Below the pieces are notes generated by a model. That model worked only from the letters and a program-made list of their open reading frames with translations. It was not told the DNA's origin and searched no databases. A program made the translations under genes and the position numbers. From Methylococcaceae bacterium (GTDB lineage: Bacteria; Pseudomonadota; Gammaproteobacteria; Methylococcales; Methylomonadaceae), in NCBI GenBank assembly GCA_016715325.1, contig JADKAL010000003.1, positions 124,001 through 188,000 of the forward strand: a stretch of DNA of 64,000 nt. Reading direction: 5' to 3'. Below, one piece after another: positions 28,972 to 40,668 of the stretch. Each line of letters starts with the position of its first letter. The first letter of the stretch is position 1.

Positions 28972-30090
28972 ATGAAGCATTATAAAATTGCCGTTCTAGC
29001 GGGCGATGGCATCGGTCCTGAAATCACGCAAGAAGCGATTAAAGTTCTAAAAGTCGTAGAGAAACGTAACCATGTTCATTTTGAGTTAATGCCCGCTCTG
29101 TTCGGCGCGTGCGCCTACTTTGAAACGGGCGATGCCTTTCCGCAAAGTACCATCGATATTTGCGATAAAGCCGATGCGATTTTGAAAGGCCCGATCGGTT
29201 TAAGTCATGAGGAATCCAAGAAAATTCCGGTTGAAAAACAACCGGAGCGGGGCGCGCTTTTGCCGATGCGCCGCCGTTACAATACTTACGCTAATTTCCG
29301 CCCGGTATCGTTACCGAAAGCCTTGGCGCATTTTTCGCCCTTAAAACCTGAAATCATTGGTGAAGGTATCGATCTTATTATGGTTCGCGAGTTGGTAGGC
29401 GGACTGTATTTCGGTACAAAAGAGCGCGGCATCAACGACCAAGGTTTGCGTTATGTTAAAGAAACGCTCGAATACGACGAACAACAAATTCGACGGATTA
29501 TGCATCAAGCATTTAAGTTAGCGATGAAGCGCCGTAAATTGCTGCACAACATTCACAAAAGCAATGTGTTGATGTCGAGTGTGTTGTGGAATGAAGTCAT
29601 GGAAGAGGTGGCAGTCGAATATCCTCAAGTCAAAGTCGTTAATTATTTGGTCGATGCTGCGGCTACGGCGTTGTGTTTGAATCCGACCCAATTCGACGTC
29701 ATGGTTATGGAAAACATGTTCGGCGATATTTTGAGCGACCAAGGCGGCGGTATACTGGGTTCGTTGGGCTTAATGCCTTCGGCTTGTCTGGGCGACGACA
29801 AGGCTTACTATGAGCCTTCGCACGGTTCCGCCCCGGACATTGCCGGAAAAAACATTGCGAATCCCTATTCAATGATCGGTTCGGTCGCCATGATGCTGGA
29901 AAGCAGCTTCGGTATGGATCGCGAAGCTAAAAATGTTTGGGCGGCAATGCAAGGGGTTTTTGCCGACGGATTTTCAACTGCCGATCTTTCTAAGCCCGGT
30001 AGCGACGTTACCATGATCAACACGCAAGCGTTCGGCGATAAAGTTGTCGAAAAACTTGAAGGGATGACTAAAGCGGATTTGAATGACTAA
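28972..30090 (+). CDS. Isocitrate/isopropylmalate dehydrogenase family protein (LeuB-like)
   Basis: 372 residues, the usual length for 3-isopropylmalate dehydrogenase. Motifs: GDGIGPEITQEA at the N-terminus, the substrate Arg cluster (RRRYNTYANFRP), VRELVGGLYFG, and the metal/NAD site NMFGDILSDQ with EPSHGSAPDIAGKNIANP. It acts in the cytoplasm as an NAD-dependent oxidative decarboxylase of a 2-hydroxy acid. No leuA, leuC or leuD is adjacent, so it may be a second copy with another 2-hydroxy diacid substrate. I leave the symbol empty for that reason. Confidence 0.85.
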   Translation: MKHYKIAVLAGDGIGPEITQEAIKVLKVVEKRNHVHFELMPALFGACAYFETGDAFPQSTIDICDKADAILKGPIGLSHEESKKIPVEKQPERGALLPMRRRYNTYANFRPVSLPKALAHFSPLKPEIIGEGIDLIMVRELVGGLYFGTKERGINDQGLRYVKETLEYDEQQIRRIMHQAFKLAMKRRKLLHNIHKSNVLMSSVLWNEVMEEVAVEYPQVKVVNYLVDAAATALCLNPTQFDVMVMENMFGDILSDQGGGILGSLGLMPSACLGDDKAYYEPSHGSAPDIAGKNIANPYSMIGSVAMMLESSFGMDREAKNVWAAMQGVFADGFSTADLSKPGSDVTMINTQAFGDKVVEKLEGMTKADLND

Positions 30091-30130
30091 CTAAAATAGT
30101 TAAGATCCCGTCATTAATAGACATTTCGAG

Positions 30131-30160
30131 TTGCTTAGTTTAAGGCTATTGCTCTATAAT
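30131..30160 (+). promoter_or_regulatory. Sigma-70 promoter for tRNA-Val
   Basis: TTGCTT (30131-30136) and a consensus TATAAT (30155-30160) are separated by 18 bases. Transcription would start about 20 bases before the tRNA 5' end. Confidence 0.65.
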
Positions 30161-30186
30161 AACTGGCTTTGAAACATTAACGTTTC

Positions 30187-30263
30187 AGGCGCGTAGCTCA
30201 GTTGGTTAGAGCACCACCTTGACATGGTGGGGGTCGTTGGTTCGAGTCCAATCGCGCCTACCA
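30187..30263 (+). tRNA. tRNA-Val (anticodon GAC)
   Basis: 77 bases folding as a standard cloverleaf: acceptor AGGCGCG/CGCGCCT, D stem GCTC/GAGC, anticodon stem CCACC/GGTGG with loop TTGACAT, T stem GTTGG/CCAAT with TTCGAGT. CCA is encoded. Confidence 0.97.
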
Positions 30264-30271
30264 AATAATAT

Positions 30272-30298
30272 AAAGCACTGCTTTTGCGGTGCTTTTTT
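30272..30298 (+). terminator. Terminator after tRNA-Val
   Basis: AAAGCACTGC and GCGGTGCTTT form a 10-bp stem (one G-U) with loop TTTT and a short T run. It lies between tRNA-Val and thrS, so thrS needs its own promoter or read-through. Confidence 0.75.
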
Positions 30299-30325
30299 GT
30301 TAAAGCAGGTTTGACGAATAATAAA

Positions 30326-32232
30326 ATGCCCGTAGTTACACTACCAGACGGTTCCAAGCGCGAATTTGACCAAGCGGTTACTGTGCTGGATGTTGCCCGT
30401 TCAATCGGGTCAGGATTAGCTAAGGCAACCTTGGCGGGCAAAGTTGATGGCAAGGTAGTTGATGCCAGCACAGTCATCAATCAAGATGTCAGTCTGCAAA
30501 TCATAACCGCTAAAGACGCAGAAGGCGTCGATGTGATTCGGCATTCAACCGCTCATTTGCTGGCACAAGCCGTAAAACAACTTTTTCCTGAAGCACAGGT
30601 GACAATAGGTCCGGTCATCGAAAACGGCTTTTATTACGATTTCTCGTTTCATCGCCCATTTACACCTGAAGATTTATCGGCGAGTGAAGCCAAAATGCAG
30701 GAATTGGTCGCCAAAGATTTTCGATCGTACGGTCGGTTTCTTCACGCGATGCGGCTGCGAAGTTTTTCCGCGATCAAGGCGAGCTTTATAAAGCCGAGAT
30801 TATCGAATCGATTCCGGTTAATGAAGATTTATCATTGTACGAGCAGGGCGGTTTTACCGACCTATGCCGCGGGCCGCATGTGCCGAGTACAGGTAAATTA
30901 GCTGCTTTCAAATTAATGAAAATCGCTGGCGCCTATTGGCGCGGCGATTCTAAAAATGAAATGCTGCAGCGGATTTACGGCACCGCCTGGGGCGATAAAA
31001 AAGATTTACAAGCCTATTTACATCGCCTTGAAGAAGCCGAGAAACGCGATCATCGTAAGTTAGGTAAAGCTTTAGGATTGTTTCATGCCCAAGAAGAAGC
31101 GCCGGGCATGGTGTTTTGGCATGAAAAAGGCTGGACGATCTATCAGCAGATCGAACAATACGTCCGTGAAAAATTACGGCATAACGGCTACGGTGAAGTT
31201 AGAACTCCGCAAGTTGTTGATCGTTCGTTATGGGAGAAATCCGGGCATTGGGATAAATTTCATGCCGGGATGTTTACTACGCATTCCGAAAACCGGGATT
31301 ATGCGATCAAGCCGATGAATTGTCCTTGCCATGTGCAGATATTCAATCAAGGTTTAAAGAGTTACCGCGATTTGCCGGTCAGACTTGCTGAGTTCGGATC
31401 TTGTCACCGCAATGAGCCTTCCGGTACTTTGCACGGTCTAATGCGAGTGCGAAATTTTGTCCAGGACGACGCTCACATTTTTTGTACGGAAGAGCAAATT
31501 CAGCCGGAAGTTTCGGATTTTATCGACTTGTTATTCGAAGTTTATAAAGACTTCGGATTTGAAGAAGTTATTATTAAGCTGTCGACGCGTCCTGAAAATA
31601 GGGTAGGCGACGACGCTAGTTGGGATAAAGCCGAACATGCGCTGGAATTGGCGCTAAATAACAAAGGTTTAGCTTGGGATTTGCAACCCGGTGAGGGCGC
31701 TTTTTACGGACCTAAGATTGAATTTTCGTTAAAAGATTGTATCGGTCGCGTTTGGCAGTGCGGTACGATTCAAGTCGACTTTTCGATGCCGGGGCGCTTG
31801 GGGGCAAGTTATATTGCCGAAGATAGTTCGCGGCAAGTACCTGTTATGTTGCATCGTGCTATATTGGGTTCGTTAGAGCGTTTTATCGGCATACTCATTG
31901 AGCAACATGCCGGAACATTCCCGCTTTGGTTGTCGCCGATTCAAGTTGTCGTGTTGAGTATTACCGACAGACAAGCCGAGTATGCCCGAAAAGTTGCACT
32001 TGATTTTGAAAAACAAGGCGTTAGAACGAAATTAGACTTGAGAAATGAGAAGATCGGGTTTAAAATCCGCGAGCATTCGATGCAGCGCATTCCTTATATC
32101 GTCATAATTGGCGACAAAGAGCTTGAAAATCAAGTGATTGCGGTGCGTACACAAAAAGGTGAAGATTTAGGTAGCCAGTCAATAGGTGAATTTTTACTGC
32201 GGTTAAAACAAGAGATTGACGGCAAAAAATAA
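30326..32232 (+). CDS. thrS: Threonyl-tRNA synthetase (reading frame broken by a one-base loss)
   Basis: Class II synthetase; 635 codons after repair, versus 642 in E. coli. TGS domain at 1-60, editing domain with [10 protein letters not shown], and catalytic core with [15 protein letters not shown] and the motif 3 region [15 protein letters not shown]. The frame breaks at 30718-30721, where four T replace an expected five. Adding one T joins ELVAKDF to [16 protein letters not shown] and on to CRGPHVPS. Since thrS is essential, a sequencing deletion is the likely cause. The zinc-site motif reads NCPCH rather than the usual NCPGH. It leads the thrS-infC-rpmI-rplT-pheST-ihfA block. Confidence 0.93.
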
Positions 32233-32255
32233 AAATTTGATCGGAGGATTAACGT

Positions 32256-32780
32256 ATCGCTGCTAAAAAAGATGAAACACGTCTGAATGAAGAAATTACC
32301 GCTAGAAGGGTAAGGGTTACAGGCGTTGAGGGTGAGGCATTAGGTATCATGCCGATTGAACAAGCTAGGCAGATTGCATATGCTGCGGATCTGGATTTGG
32401 TGGAAATATCCCCCAATGCCGATCCCCCAGTCTGCAAAGTGATGGACTACGGCAAATACCAGTTTGAGCAAGCTAAAAAGCTGTCGATTGCCAAAAAGAA
32501 ACAAAAGCAGATCCAGGTTAAGGAAATTAAATTCAGACCTGGGACCGACGAAGGCGATTATCAAGTTAAACTCAAGAGCCTTATCAAGTTTCTAAATGAA
32601 GGGGATAAGACAAAAATTACCCTGCGATACCGAGGCCGGGAAATGGCCCATCGTGAACTCGGGATGGAAGTGCTTAAGCGTATTGAAAAAGATCTAGAAG
32701 AACTCGCTATTGTCGAACAGTTTCCGAAAATGGAAGGTCGACAAATGGTTATGGTAATGGCGCCCAAGCGAAAAAAATAA
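32256..32780 (+). CDS. infC: Translation initiation factor IF-3 with a non-standard ATC start
   Basis: 174 residues (E. coli 180). Reading back from [20 protein letters not shown], the frame continues through [15 protein letters not shown] to an ATC codon at 32256, with GGAGG eight bases upstream (32243-32247). There is no ATG, GTG or TTG at a suitable place. A rare start codon (AUU in E. coli) is how infC represses itself, since IF-3 discriminates against such starts. Starting at the ATG at 32349 would remove the first ~31 residues of the N-domain, so I reject it. The C-domain is complete ([17 protein letters not shown]). Confidence 0.93.
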   Translation: MAAKKDETRLNEEITARRVRVTGVEGEALGIMPIEQARQIAYAADLDLVEISPNADPPVCKVMDYGKYQFEQAKKLSIAKKKQKQIQVKEIKFRPGTDEGDYQVKLKSLIKFLNEGDKTKITLRYRGREMAHRELGMEVLKRIEKDLEELAIVEQFPKMEGRQMVMVMAPKRKK

Positions 32781-32846
32781 GGTTTCTATTACAGCTATTT
32801 CAACCGGATTCGCTTTATTTGCGTTTCAATCGCAATTAAAGCTAAC

Positions 32847-32886
32847 AACAACCTAGGATGGGTTGTTTGAACAGCATTAATGCTGT
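32847..32886 (+). promoter_or_regulatory. Structured leader of the rpmI-rplT genes
   Basis: Two adjacent structures lie in the 186-base gap after infC: AACAACC/GGTTGTT (7-bp stem, 7-base loop, 32847-32867) and the perfect palindrome ACAGCATTAATGCTGT (32871-32886). In E. coli, L20 represses translation by binding structures upstream of rpmI. The position fits such a control element, but binding is inference. Confidence 0.45.
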
Positions 32887-32966
32887 CATTAATTTTATAG
32901 GGCCAAGCATTTTGCCTTATAAAGTTATCACTCAAGGATTTTTATTATTTTATTCGGAGCAAACAA

Positions 32967-33164
32967 ATGCCAAAAATCAAGACCAACCGCGGCGCTGCTA
33001 AGCGTTTTAGGCGGACGGGAAATGGCGGGTTTAAATGCGGACAATCATTTAAACGCCATATCCTTACAAAGAAAAGTACCAAAAGAAAACGACAATTGCG
33101 TAGACCTTCTCATGTTCATCCGTCCGATCAGCGTATGGCTGAGCGTATGATGCCTTATAGTTAA
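32967..33164 (+). CDS. rpmI: Large-subunit ribosomal protein bL35
   Basis: 65 residues, very basic, starting [17 protein letters not shown] with the family core [23 protein letters not shown] lies nine bases before ATG. It is followed after 13 bases by rplT, the standard pair. Leader structures upstream may mediate L20 control. Confidence 0.98.
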   Translation: MPKIKTNRGAAKRFRRTGNGGFKCGQSFKRHILTKKSTKRKRQLRRPSHVHPSDQRMAERMMPYS

Positions 33165-33177
33165 CTCGGAGTAGAAC

Positions 33178-33540
33178 ATGGCAAGAGTTAAAAGAGGCGT
33201 TACAGCAAGGGCAAGACACAAAAAAATACTCAAACAAGCTAAAGGCTATTACGGCGCCCGCAGCCGGGTATATCGCGTTGCCAAACAGGCAGTAATCAAA
33301 GCCGGTCAGTATGCGTATCGCGACCGCAAACAAAGAAAACGCCAATTCCGTGCTTTGTGGATAGTCAGGATCAACGCTGCATCACGCATGTATGGCATTT
33401 CCTATAGCCGACTAATCAATGGCCTGACAAAAGCTAATGTCGCCATTGACCGCAAAGTTTTGGCCGATATTGCCGTACGCGATATCGAGGCTTTCGGTGA
33501 AATAGCTAAAATTGCCAAAGCAAATCTAAGTCCGCTTTAA
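33178..33540 (+). CDS. rplT: Large-subunit ribosomal protein bL20
   Basis: 120 residues. [20 protein letters not shown] is the extended basic N-tail that threads into 23S rRNA. The globular C-domain holds [23 protein letters not shown]. It is an assembly protein and the likely autoregulator of rpmI-rplT. A hairpin follows before pheS. Confidence 0.98.
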   Translation: MARVKRGVTARARHKKILKQAKGYYGARSRVYRVAKQAVIKAGQYAYRDRKQRKRQFRALWIVRINAASRMYGISYSRLINGLTKANVAIDRKVLADIAVRDIEAFGEIAKIAKANLSPL

Positions 33541-33570
33541 GATGGCATCCAGCTAATAACTATTCATCGA

Positions 33571-34678
<1,108 letters not shown>

Positions 34679-34712
34679 CTTTATTAAGACTCAATACTAG
34701 AGACTTCGAACC

Positions 34713-37088
34713 ATGCAAATTAGTGAAGCTTGGCTAAGGGAATACGTTAATCCGCCCATTTCGACGACAGAACTGGTGTCGCAATTGACGATGGCGGGGC
34801 TGGAAATTGACGCTGTCGAACCGGCCGGCGCAGTGTTTAGCGGTGTTGTCGTAGGCGAGGTCTTAACTACCGAACAGCATCCCGATGCCGACCGGTTGAA
34901 AGTGTGCGCCGTCAATGTCGGGGCAAACGAACCATTACAGATAGTGTGCGGCGCCACTAACGTCAGACCTGGACTTAAAATTCCTGCTGCGCTGGTCGGC
35001 GCCGTATTGCCCGGCGACTTTAAAATTAAACAGTCAAAGCTGCGCGGTGTCGAGTCTTCAGGTATGTTGTGCTCCGAGAATGAGCTAGGTTTGGCAGCGG
35101 AAGCAAACGGTTTAATGGAGCTTCGTCCCGATGCGCCTGTCGGAACCGATATTCGCGACTATTTAACCTTGAACGATTCTCTGATCGAAATCGATTTAAC
35201 GCCAAACAGAGCGGATTGTTTAAGTGTTGAAGGCATCGCCCGAGAAGTGGCTTTGCTGAATCGAATGGATTGGAAGCCGATTGAAGTAAAACAATCCGAA
35301 ACCGGTCATCAGAATATCCTGCCCATATCTATCGATGCCTCAGCTTCATGTCCGCGCTATCTTGGGCGCTTGATAAAAGGCATAGATCCTAAGGCTGAAA
35401 CACCTTTATGGATACAAGAACGCTTACGGCGCTCCGGCATACGTAGTTTGGGTCCGGTCGTGGATGTTACCAACTATGTTTTAATCGAACTCGGTCAGCC
35501 GTTGCACGCATTCGATGCGGATAAACTTAACGGCGGCATTAATGTTCGTTCGGCTAACGAAGGCGAATCTTTAGTTTTATTGAACGGCCAAACGATTAGT
35601 CTCGATTCTAAAGCCTTAGTCATCGCCGATGAGCGTCAGGCGTTGGCGTTGGCTGGCGTGATGGGCGGCAGTGAGAGTGCTGTTAGCGACGTGACCCAGA
35701 ATATATTTCTTGAGTGCGCATTTTTCACGCCAAGGTCGATAGCCGGCGAGGCCAGACGATTCGGTTTGCATACTGATTCATCGCACCGATTTGAACGCGG
35801 CGTTGATTTTACTTTACAACGGCGCGCTATCGAACGGGCTTCACAATTAATTATCGAGATAGCGGGCGGTAGCGTCGGGCCGGTCTCTGAAGTTAAAGAA
35901 GAAAGCCATTTACCCAAGCGTCCAAGTGTTTACTTGAGACGGCAACGCGTTGAAAAAATGCTCGGAATAGCATTGCCGGATTCTGAAATCGAGGATATTT
36001 TTCAGCGCTTAGGGATGGAGATAGACAAAAGCGGCGAAGGTTGGGCTATAACGCCGCCCGGTTTTCGTTTTGATATCGCCATCGAAGCCGATCTTATTGA
36101 AGAATTGGCACGAATACACGGCTATAACCAAATACCCAATCATAGTTTATTGATGCGCGCCGCGCTCAGTAATGCAACTGAAACTATGTTGGACATCGAC
36201 AGAATTAAAGATGTTTTGGTAGATAGAGGGTATCAGGAAGCGATAACCTACAGTTTTGTCGACGAGCAAATTCAGCTAGCGATTGCTCCTCAAGATAATC
36301 AAATTAAAATCACCAACCCCATTTCATCCGATTTATCGGTAATGAGAAGTACCTTATGGTGCGGTTTAATAAAAGCGGCCTTACACAACCTTAATCGCCA
36401 GCAAAAACGAATTCGATTTTTTGAGACCGGTCTGCGTTTCTTAAATATAAATGGAGAAACAAGACAGCAAGCAATGTTGTCTGGACTTATTCTGGGAAAC
36501 TTACATCCAGAGCAATGGGCGGAAAAAAATCGCAAAGTCGATTTTTTCGATCTGAAGGCCGATGTACAAGCTTTATTTTCATTATCCGGTGCATCTATTC
36601 GTTACGTGCCGGGTGAACATTCCGCTTTACACCCAGGGCAAACGGCAGAAATTTTATCCGTAACGGGTGAAAAGATCGGGGTAATCGGTATGTTACACCC
36701 AACGCTTGAAAAGCAGCTCGGGTTTGAAACACAGGTTTTTCTCTTCGAGCTCGACCAGAATTTACTGCTTGGCAAGGCCGTATCAAAATTTAAACCGCTA
36801 TCAAAGTATCCCTCTGTTACAAGGGATCTTGCTTTGATCGTCAAAGAATCGGTGTCCGCCGACGACATAATTGCCTCGATTAAAAGCAACGGTGAAGAAA
36901 CAATACAAGAAATCGTACTGTTCGACCTTTACCGCGGAAAAGGCATTGAAGATAATAGCAAAAGTATCGCCGTAAGCATTACGTTACAAAATTTTTCACA
37001 AACGCTTACGGATTCGGAAATTGATGCTACATTTAGCAGAATACTACAAACGTTGACCAATACGATTGGTGCAAAACTGAGGGATTGA
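34713..37088 (+). CDS. pheT: Phenylalanyl-tRNA synthetase beta chain
   Basis: 791 residues (E. coli 795). B2 is a tRNA-binding OB domain at ~40-150 ([15 protein letters not shown]). The B3/B4 editing region includes HAFDADKL. B5 follows at ~400-475, then the catalytic-like B6/B7 ([10 protein letters not shown]). The C-terminal anticodon-binding FDX-ACB domain ends with [17 protein letters not shown]. The frame is intact. ihfA begins five bases after its stop. Confidence 0.97.
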   Translation: MQISEAWLREYVNPPISTTELVSQLTMAGLEIDAVEPAGAVFSGVVVGEVLTTEQHPDADRLKVCAVNVGANEPLQIVCGATNVRPGLKIPAALVGAVLPGDFKIKQSKLRGVESSGMLCSENELGLAAEANGLMELRPDAPVGTDIRDYLTLNDSLIEIDLTPNRADCLSVEGIAREVALLNRMDWKPIEVKQSETGHQNILPISIDASASCPRYLGRLIKGIDPKAETPLWIQERLRRSGIRSLGPVVDVTNYVLIELGQPLHAFDADKLNGGINVRSANEGESLVLLNGQTISLDSKALVIADERQALALAGVMGGSESAVSDVTQNIFLECAFFTPRSIAGEARRFGLHTDSSHRFERGVDFTLQRRAIERASQLIIEIAGGSVGPVSEVKEESHLPKRPSVYLRRQRVEKMLGIALPDSEIEDIFQRLGMEIDKSGEGWAITPPGFRFDIAIEADLIEELARIHGYNQIPNHSLLMRAALSNATETMLDIDRIKDVLVDRGYQEAITYSFVDEQIQLAIAPQDNQIKITNPISSDLSVMRSTLWCGLIKAALHNLNRQQKRIRFFETGLRFLNINGETRQQAMLSGLILGNLHPEQWAEKNRKVDFFDLKADVQALFSLSGASIRYVPGEHSALHPGQTAEILSVTGEKIGVIGMLHPTLEKQLGFETQVFLFELDQNLLLGKAVSKFKPLSKYPSVTRDLALIVKESVSADDIIASIKSNGEETIQEIVLFDLYRGKGIEDNSKSIAVSITLQNFSQTLTDSEIDATFSRILQTLTNTIGAKLRD

Positions 37089-37092
37089 AAAG

Positions 37093-37386
37093 ATGGCATT
37101 AACAAAAGCTGATTTCGCTGAAAAACTGTATGAAGATCTGGGCTTAAATAAGCGCGAAGCTAAAGAAATCGTGGAATTATTTTTTGAGGAAATCAAGGGA
37201 TCTTTAGCGCACGGAGAACAAGTAAAACTTTCCGGATTCGGCAAATTTGAACTACGCGATAAAAACAGTCGTCCGGGTCGAAATCCTAAAACAGGAGAAG
37301 AAATACCCATTACAGCTAGACGTGTGGTAACATTTAAATCAGGTCAAAAATTAAAAGCCCGAGTCGAAACCTATGTTGGAACCTAG
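37093..37386 (+). CDS. ihfA: Integration host factor subunit alpha
   Basis: 97 residues with the HU/IHF fold. It starts [20 protein letters not shown], and the DNA-bending arm contains [13 protein letters not shown] with the intercalating Pro. Its place directly after pheT is the standard gammaproteobacterial position, which distinguishes it from IHF beta at 61217. Its 3' end overlaps the merR gene by 14 bases. Confidence 0.97.
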   Translation: MALTKADFAEKLYEDLGLNKREAKEIVELFFEEIKGSLAHGEQVKLSGFGKFELRDKNSRPGRNPKTGEEIPITARRVVTFKSGQKLKARVETYVGT

Positions 37387-37726
37387 CAATAATAACGAAT
37401 TACCTGTCATTCCCGCCAAACGGTATTTTACCATTGGCGAGGTCAGCGAATTATGTGCCGTTAAACCGCATGTCCTGCGTTATTGGGAGCAGGAGTTTAC
37501 CGAATTAAGTCCGGTAAAACGACGAGGCAACCGACGTTATTACCAACGCCACGATGTGTTGATGATACGCCAGATACGAGCGCTGTTGTACGAACAAGGC
37601 TATACAATCGGCGGCGCAAGAGCGCATCTAACCAGCGACAATGCAAAAGAGGATTCGATTAAAACAAAACAATTGATCCACCAAATGATAGGTGAACTCG
37701 AAGACATCCTCGAATTATTAAAATAG
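37373..37726 (+). CDS. MerR-family transcriptional regulator
   Basis: 117 residues. The N-terminal winged helix [20 protein letters not shown] is followed by [21 protein letters not shown], then a dimerisation helix. There is no effector domain or Cys cluster. A small MerR protein after ihfA is conserved in Pseudomonas and relatives. It overlaps ihfA by 14 bases, implying translational coupling. The effector and targets are unknown. Confidence 0.92.
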   Translation: MLEPSNNNELPVIPAKRYFTIGEVSELCAVKPHVLRYWEQEFTELSPVKRRGNRRYYQRHDVLMIRQIRALLYEQGYTIGGARAHLTSDNAKEDSIKTKQLIHQMIGELEDILELLK

Positions 37727-37833
37727 AATTCTTTTTCTTTTAAAGAGGCCGATATTGTAAAATCCGCCTTTTTTCGCAGTACAGGAATGCATCTGCAATT
37801 CCTATTAGTTTCAAATAAAACAATCCAATCAGT

Positions 37834-37910
37834 CGGGACGTAGCGCAGCTTGGTAGCGCACTTGCATGGGGTGCAAGGGGTCGGAGGTTCAAATCCTCTC
37901 GTCCCGACCA
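37834..37910 (+). tRNA. tRNA-Pro (anticodon GGG)
   Basis: 77 bases with acceptor CGGGACG/CGTCCCG, anticodon stem CTTGC/GCAAG and loop ATGGGGT, T arm with TTCAAAT, and encoded CCA. A broken tyrosine integrase ends 148 bases downstream on the opposite strand, so this tRNA is the probable integration site of the island that follows. Confidence 0.97.
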
Positions 37911-38058
37911 ATTAAATCAATTGCTTATAAAATTTTGAGTTTATAAATAGCTGAAATATGTGTTTTCGGGATAGCAATCGGGATAGCATTATAAAGTTAT
38001 TGATGCATTTATAATCCTTATGAAGGATAAGAGGCGATAATATCGGATAGCAACCTGT

Positions 38059-38700
38059 TTAAGTCTTGTCCTCTTTGTTTTGTTTAGCAATAACCTCAGC
38101 AAACGCCTTAGCTAAATCCTCGACATTTAAATCCCCAGACGTACGAGGATTTTTTAGTTGCTTCATGATCTCCCCCTGCCGCGGTTCCTGAACGTGTCCA
38201 TAGCTATACAATGTCGTCATCACATGCTCATGGCCTAAATTCTGGCTCCATGCCTTAAATTCTTCCGGCGACTGACAAAGCGTTTGTCCAAGCGAAGTCA
38301 GCGTATTACGAATACTGTGTGGATTAAAATAAGGCAAACCTGCCAAAGCAAAGGCATCTTTAAAAATTTTACGGATAGGTGATGCCGTTCTCCAATGCTC
38401 ATTTTTAAGCCAGACGCTTTAAAACTTCTATTGTCACCCACAACTACGTTCGTTTTAGGAAATAACGGATCATCATTACCCCACAGTAATTCTTCTTTTA
38501 AGTAACGCACCCAGTCATAAACGATTTGTCGAATGGTATCCTCGACTGGGAAAAATAAGTCGTAAAGGTTTTGCTAAATTTGGTGTTTACTTTCTTGCGT
38601 CTTGAAAAATATTGTGACCGTCTAAGTCAATATGCTTCAACTTCATAGACGCAATGGCGCTGTCCCTCGCTCCTGTTAACAGAGTAAAAGCAATTAATCG
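38059..38700 (-). pseudogene. Tyrosine-type integrase, N-terminus lost and frameshifted
   Basis: The catalytic half is recognisable: LIAFTLLTGARDSA (first Arg), HSIRNTLTSLGQ (HxxR), LGHEHVMTTLYSYG (His and Tyr nucleophile). Three single-base losses break it: near 38588, at 38551-38555 (five A for six) and at 38402-38406 (five T for six on the plus strand). The N-terminal half is absent: at about 38697 the sequence joins directly to another truncated gene, so a deletion occurred independently of the frameshifts. It lies beside tRNA-Pro, the usual arrangement for a genomic island. Confidence 0.85.
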
Positions 38701-39555
38701 TAATCGTAAGAGTGAACTGCCATAGCCAGAATTAGTTTAAGAACGGTGGTTCTTTCGTTTTCGGTTAAAGATTCTTTGACTAATTCAACTTGGCTTGTGT
38801 TTCCCTGAGAGCAGGAAGAAGTAGTATTTTCATTATCGCTCAATAGTTGCTCGAAATCTTTTAAGGCACTGTTGCGAACAATTAATACACAATCTTTAGG
38901 TAAAGTAACAGCAGAGTAATATCTATCCCTATCTATCCATTTTTCCTGAAGTTCAGCAAGGCTTTTTAGATTATCCCTTCGTAATGATAAAAGTTTTTGT
39001 TTTTTTATTTGAGTTAGTTTTGCAGTATGGTAATCTTTTTCATCATCAAAAGTTTCTTGTAGTTGACAAATCAATCCGGCACGTTCTACAAAAACACCAT
39101 TTAAATTAATAAGTTCTACAGAAGGACCATTTGTTAACTCATGATATTTTTTTCAATGGTAATTTGTTCACCACCAATCATTGGTAAATCCCAAACCCCA
39201 TCAATCTTCGTCAATTTCTCGCTCAGGTTTAAAAACAAATCGTCACGTAAGTGTAGGCTTTTTATGTAACGAACCGGCTTTCCCTTATCTTCATCAGAAA
39301 TCTTAGTTAAACCCTTTGCCGAAAAGGAAGGAAATTCTCCCCACTTGACATCCTCAATCCCAACGACATGACCGCATTGAGCAAAGGCATGATTAATGAA
39401 GTTTACAGATAATTTTAAATGACCGTCTAAAGCTAACCGTAAAATATCGCTTCCGAAACTTCTTCACCGCAGATCACTGATAAATGTCGACCCACTTCCG
39501 ATAATGTAAGCCATTCTTTGAGTTTAAACAGGCGTGATAGAGCGGGATTATTCAA
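38694..39555 (-). pseudogene. Truncated island gene of unknown function
   Basis: From a TTG start at 39555 (GGAGG six bases upstream) it encodes LNNPALSRLFKLKEWLTLSE, VICGEEVSEA, DGVWDLPMIGGEQ, a charged coiled region and LKLILAMAVHSYDYD. I recognise the type as a protein often carried near integrases, but no function is known to me. Two one-base losses shift its frame (near 39448, and seven T for eight at 39147-39153). The C-terminus ends abruptly and runs into the integrase fragment, so the 3' end of this gene and the 5' half of the integrase were deleted together. Confidence 0.7.
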
Positions 39556-39960
39556 GAACAGCCTCCGTGTAAAGATGTTTAGCCGTCGTGAACTTCAAAC
39601 GCCAGGATTCAGTAATTTGATGTGACTTCCAAGTAAGCCAAAAACAAAATATTATGCTTCTAGTTTACGACATAATCGGGCAGATACACTTAACTGAGAT
39701 AATTAGTCATTACCTTCTAAAAAGAAGTAATGCCAAAGTTATCATAGAAATTATTTTTTGTTTTCAAATTAAAAAACCATTTCAATTTATTCCTCAGAAT
39801 TTAAATTCCATGTCAATTGCTAATATTCAGAACTTTACACATATTCAATCTGTTAGGCTATACTTATCGAGTCGACTATAACATAGCATTCCATTTAGGT
39901 TTGAATCTCTTCGGCTCTCAAAACACTAATCGACTATTACATTAAATTTCAAATAACCAC
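39556..39960. other. AT-rich intergenic region in the island
   Basis: 405 bases of clearly AT-rich DNA between the truncated gene and hsdM. A frame at 39654-39881 has low-complexity Ile/Asn-rich translation and no ribosome site, and I reject it. The original hsdM promoter should be here. Confidence 0.45.
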
Positions 39961-40626
39961 ATGCTTGAAGACATTAAAAAAACCCTTTGGGCAACGGCTG
40001 AAAAGCTGCGCGCCAATATGGACGCCGCCAAATACAAACACATCGTGCTTGGCCTGATCTTTGTCAAATATATCTCCGATACTTTCCAGAGCCACCGCGC
40101 TGAACTATCGCGCAAATTTGCCGATAGCCAGGATGATTATTATCTGGACGATGCCGATCCAGATCAAATCAATGCAGAATTGGAAGACCGCGACTATTAC
40201 AAAGAAGTTAACGTGTTCTGGGTGCCGGAAGAGGCGCGTTGGGCCCAAGCCAAGCAAGCGGATATCGGTAAACACATAGACGACGCGTTAGCGCTAATCG
40301 AAACCGAAAACCCTAAACTAAAAGGCATTCTGGATAAACGCTATGTCCGCGCCCAATTGCCTGACGCCAAGCTAGGTGAATTGGTCGATTTAGTCTCGCA
40401 AATCGGCTTTGGCGAATCCGGCAGTGGTGATGACCGCGCCAAAAATAATGCCCGCGATTTGCTCGGCTAAGTCTATGAATACATTCTCGGTCAATTTGTC
40501 AGCGCCGAAGGCAAAAAGGGCGGACAGTTTTACACGTCCAAAGCCATCGTCAGTCTGATCGTGCAAATGCTGGAACCGTTTAAAGGCCGGGTTTTCGAGT
40601 CCCTAACTTTCCGACTAGAGTATTAA
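39961..40626 (+). pseudogene. hsdM fragment (type I restriction-modification methylase, 5' part)
   Basis: The first ~170 codons are an intact HsdM N-terminal domain (AAKYKHIVLGLIFVKYISDTF). A TAA at 40468-40470 interrupts it before [20 protein letters not shown]. The frame continues through the start of the methylase core ([12 protein letters not shown]) and leaves the family at about 40597, exactly where the SAM-binding DPCCGSGGM and NPPF motifs should follow. The last codons (ESLTFRLEY) are unrelated. The methylase is therefore inactive. The matching 3' end of the locus is the hsdR tail at 44572-44721. Confidence 0.9.
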
Positions 40627-40668
40627 AGAAACTTCATTCACCTACAGTAAATTATTACGGAATCCCTC

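Noticed and set aside
30718..30721. Programmed frameshift in thrS
   Set aside because: No slippery heptamer, pseudoknot or family precedent; the same one-base loss pattern appears across unrelated genes.
39654..39881. 75-codon frame upstream of hsdM
   Set aside because: Low-complexity translation in AT-rich DNA and no start signal.
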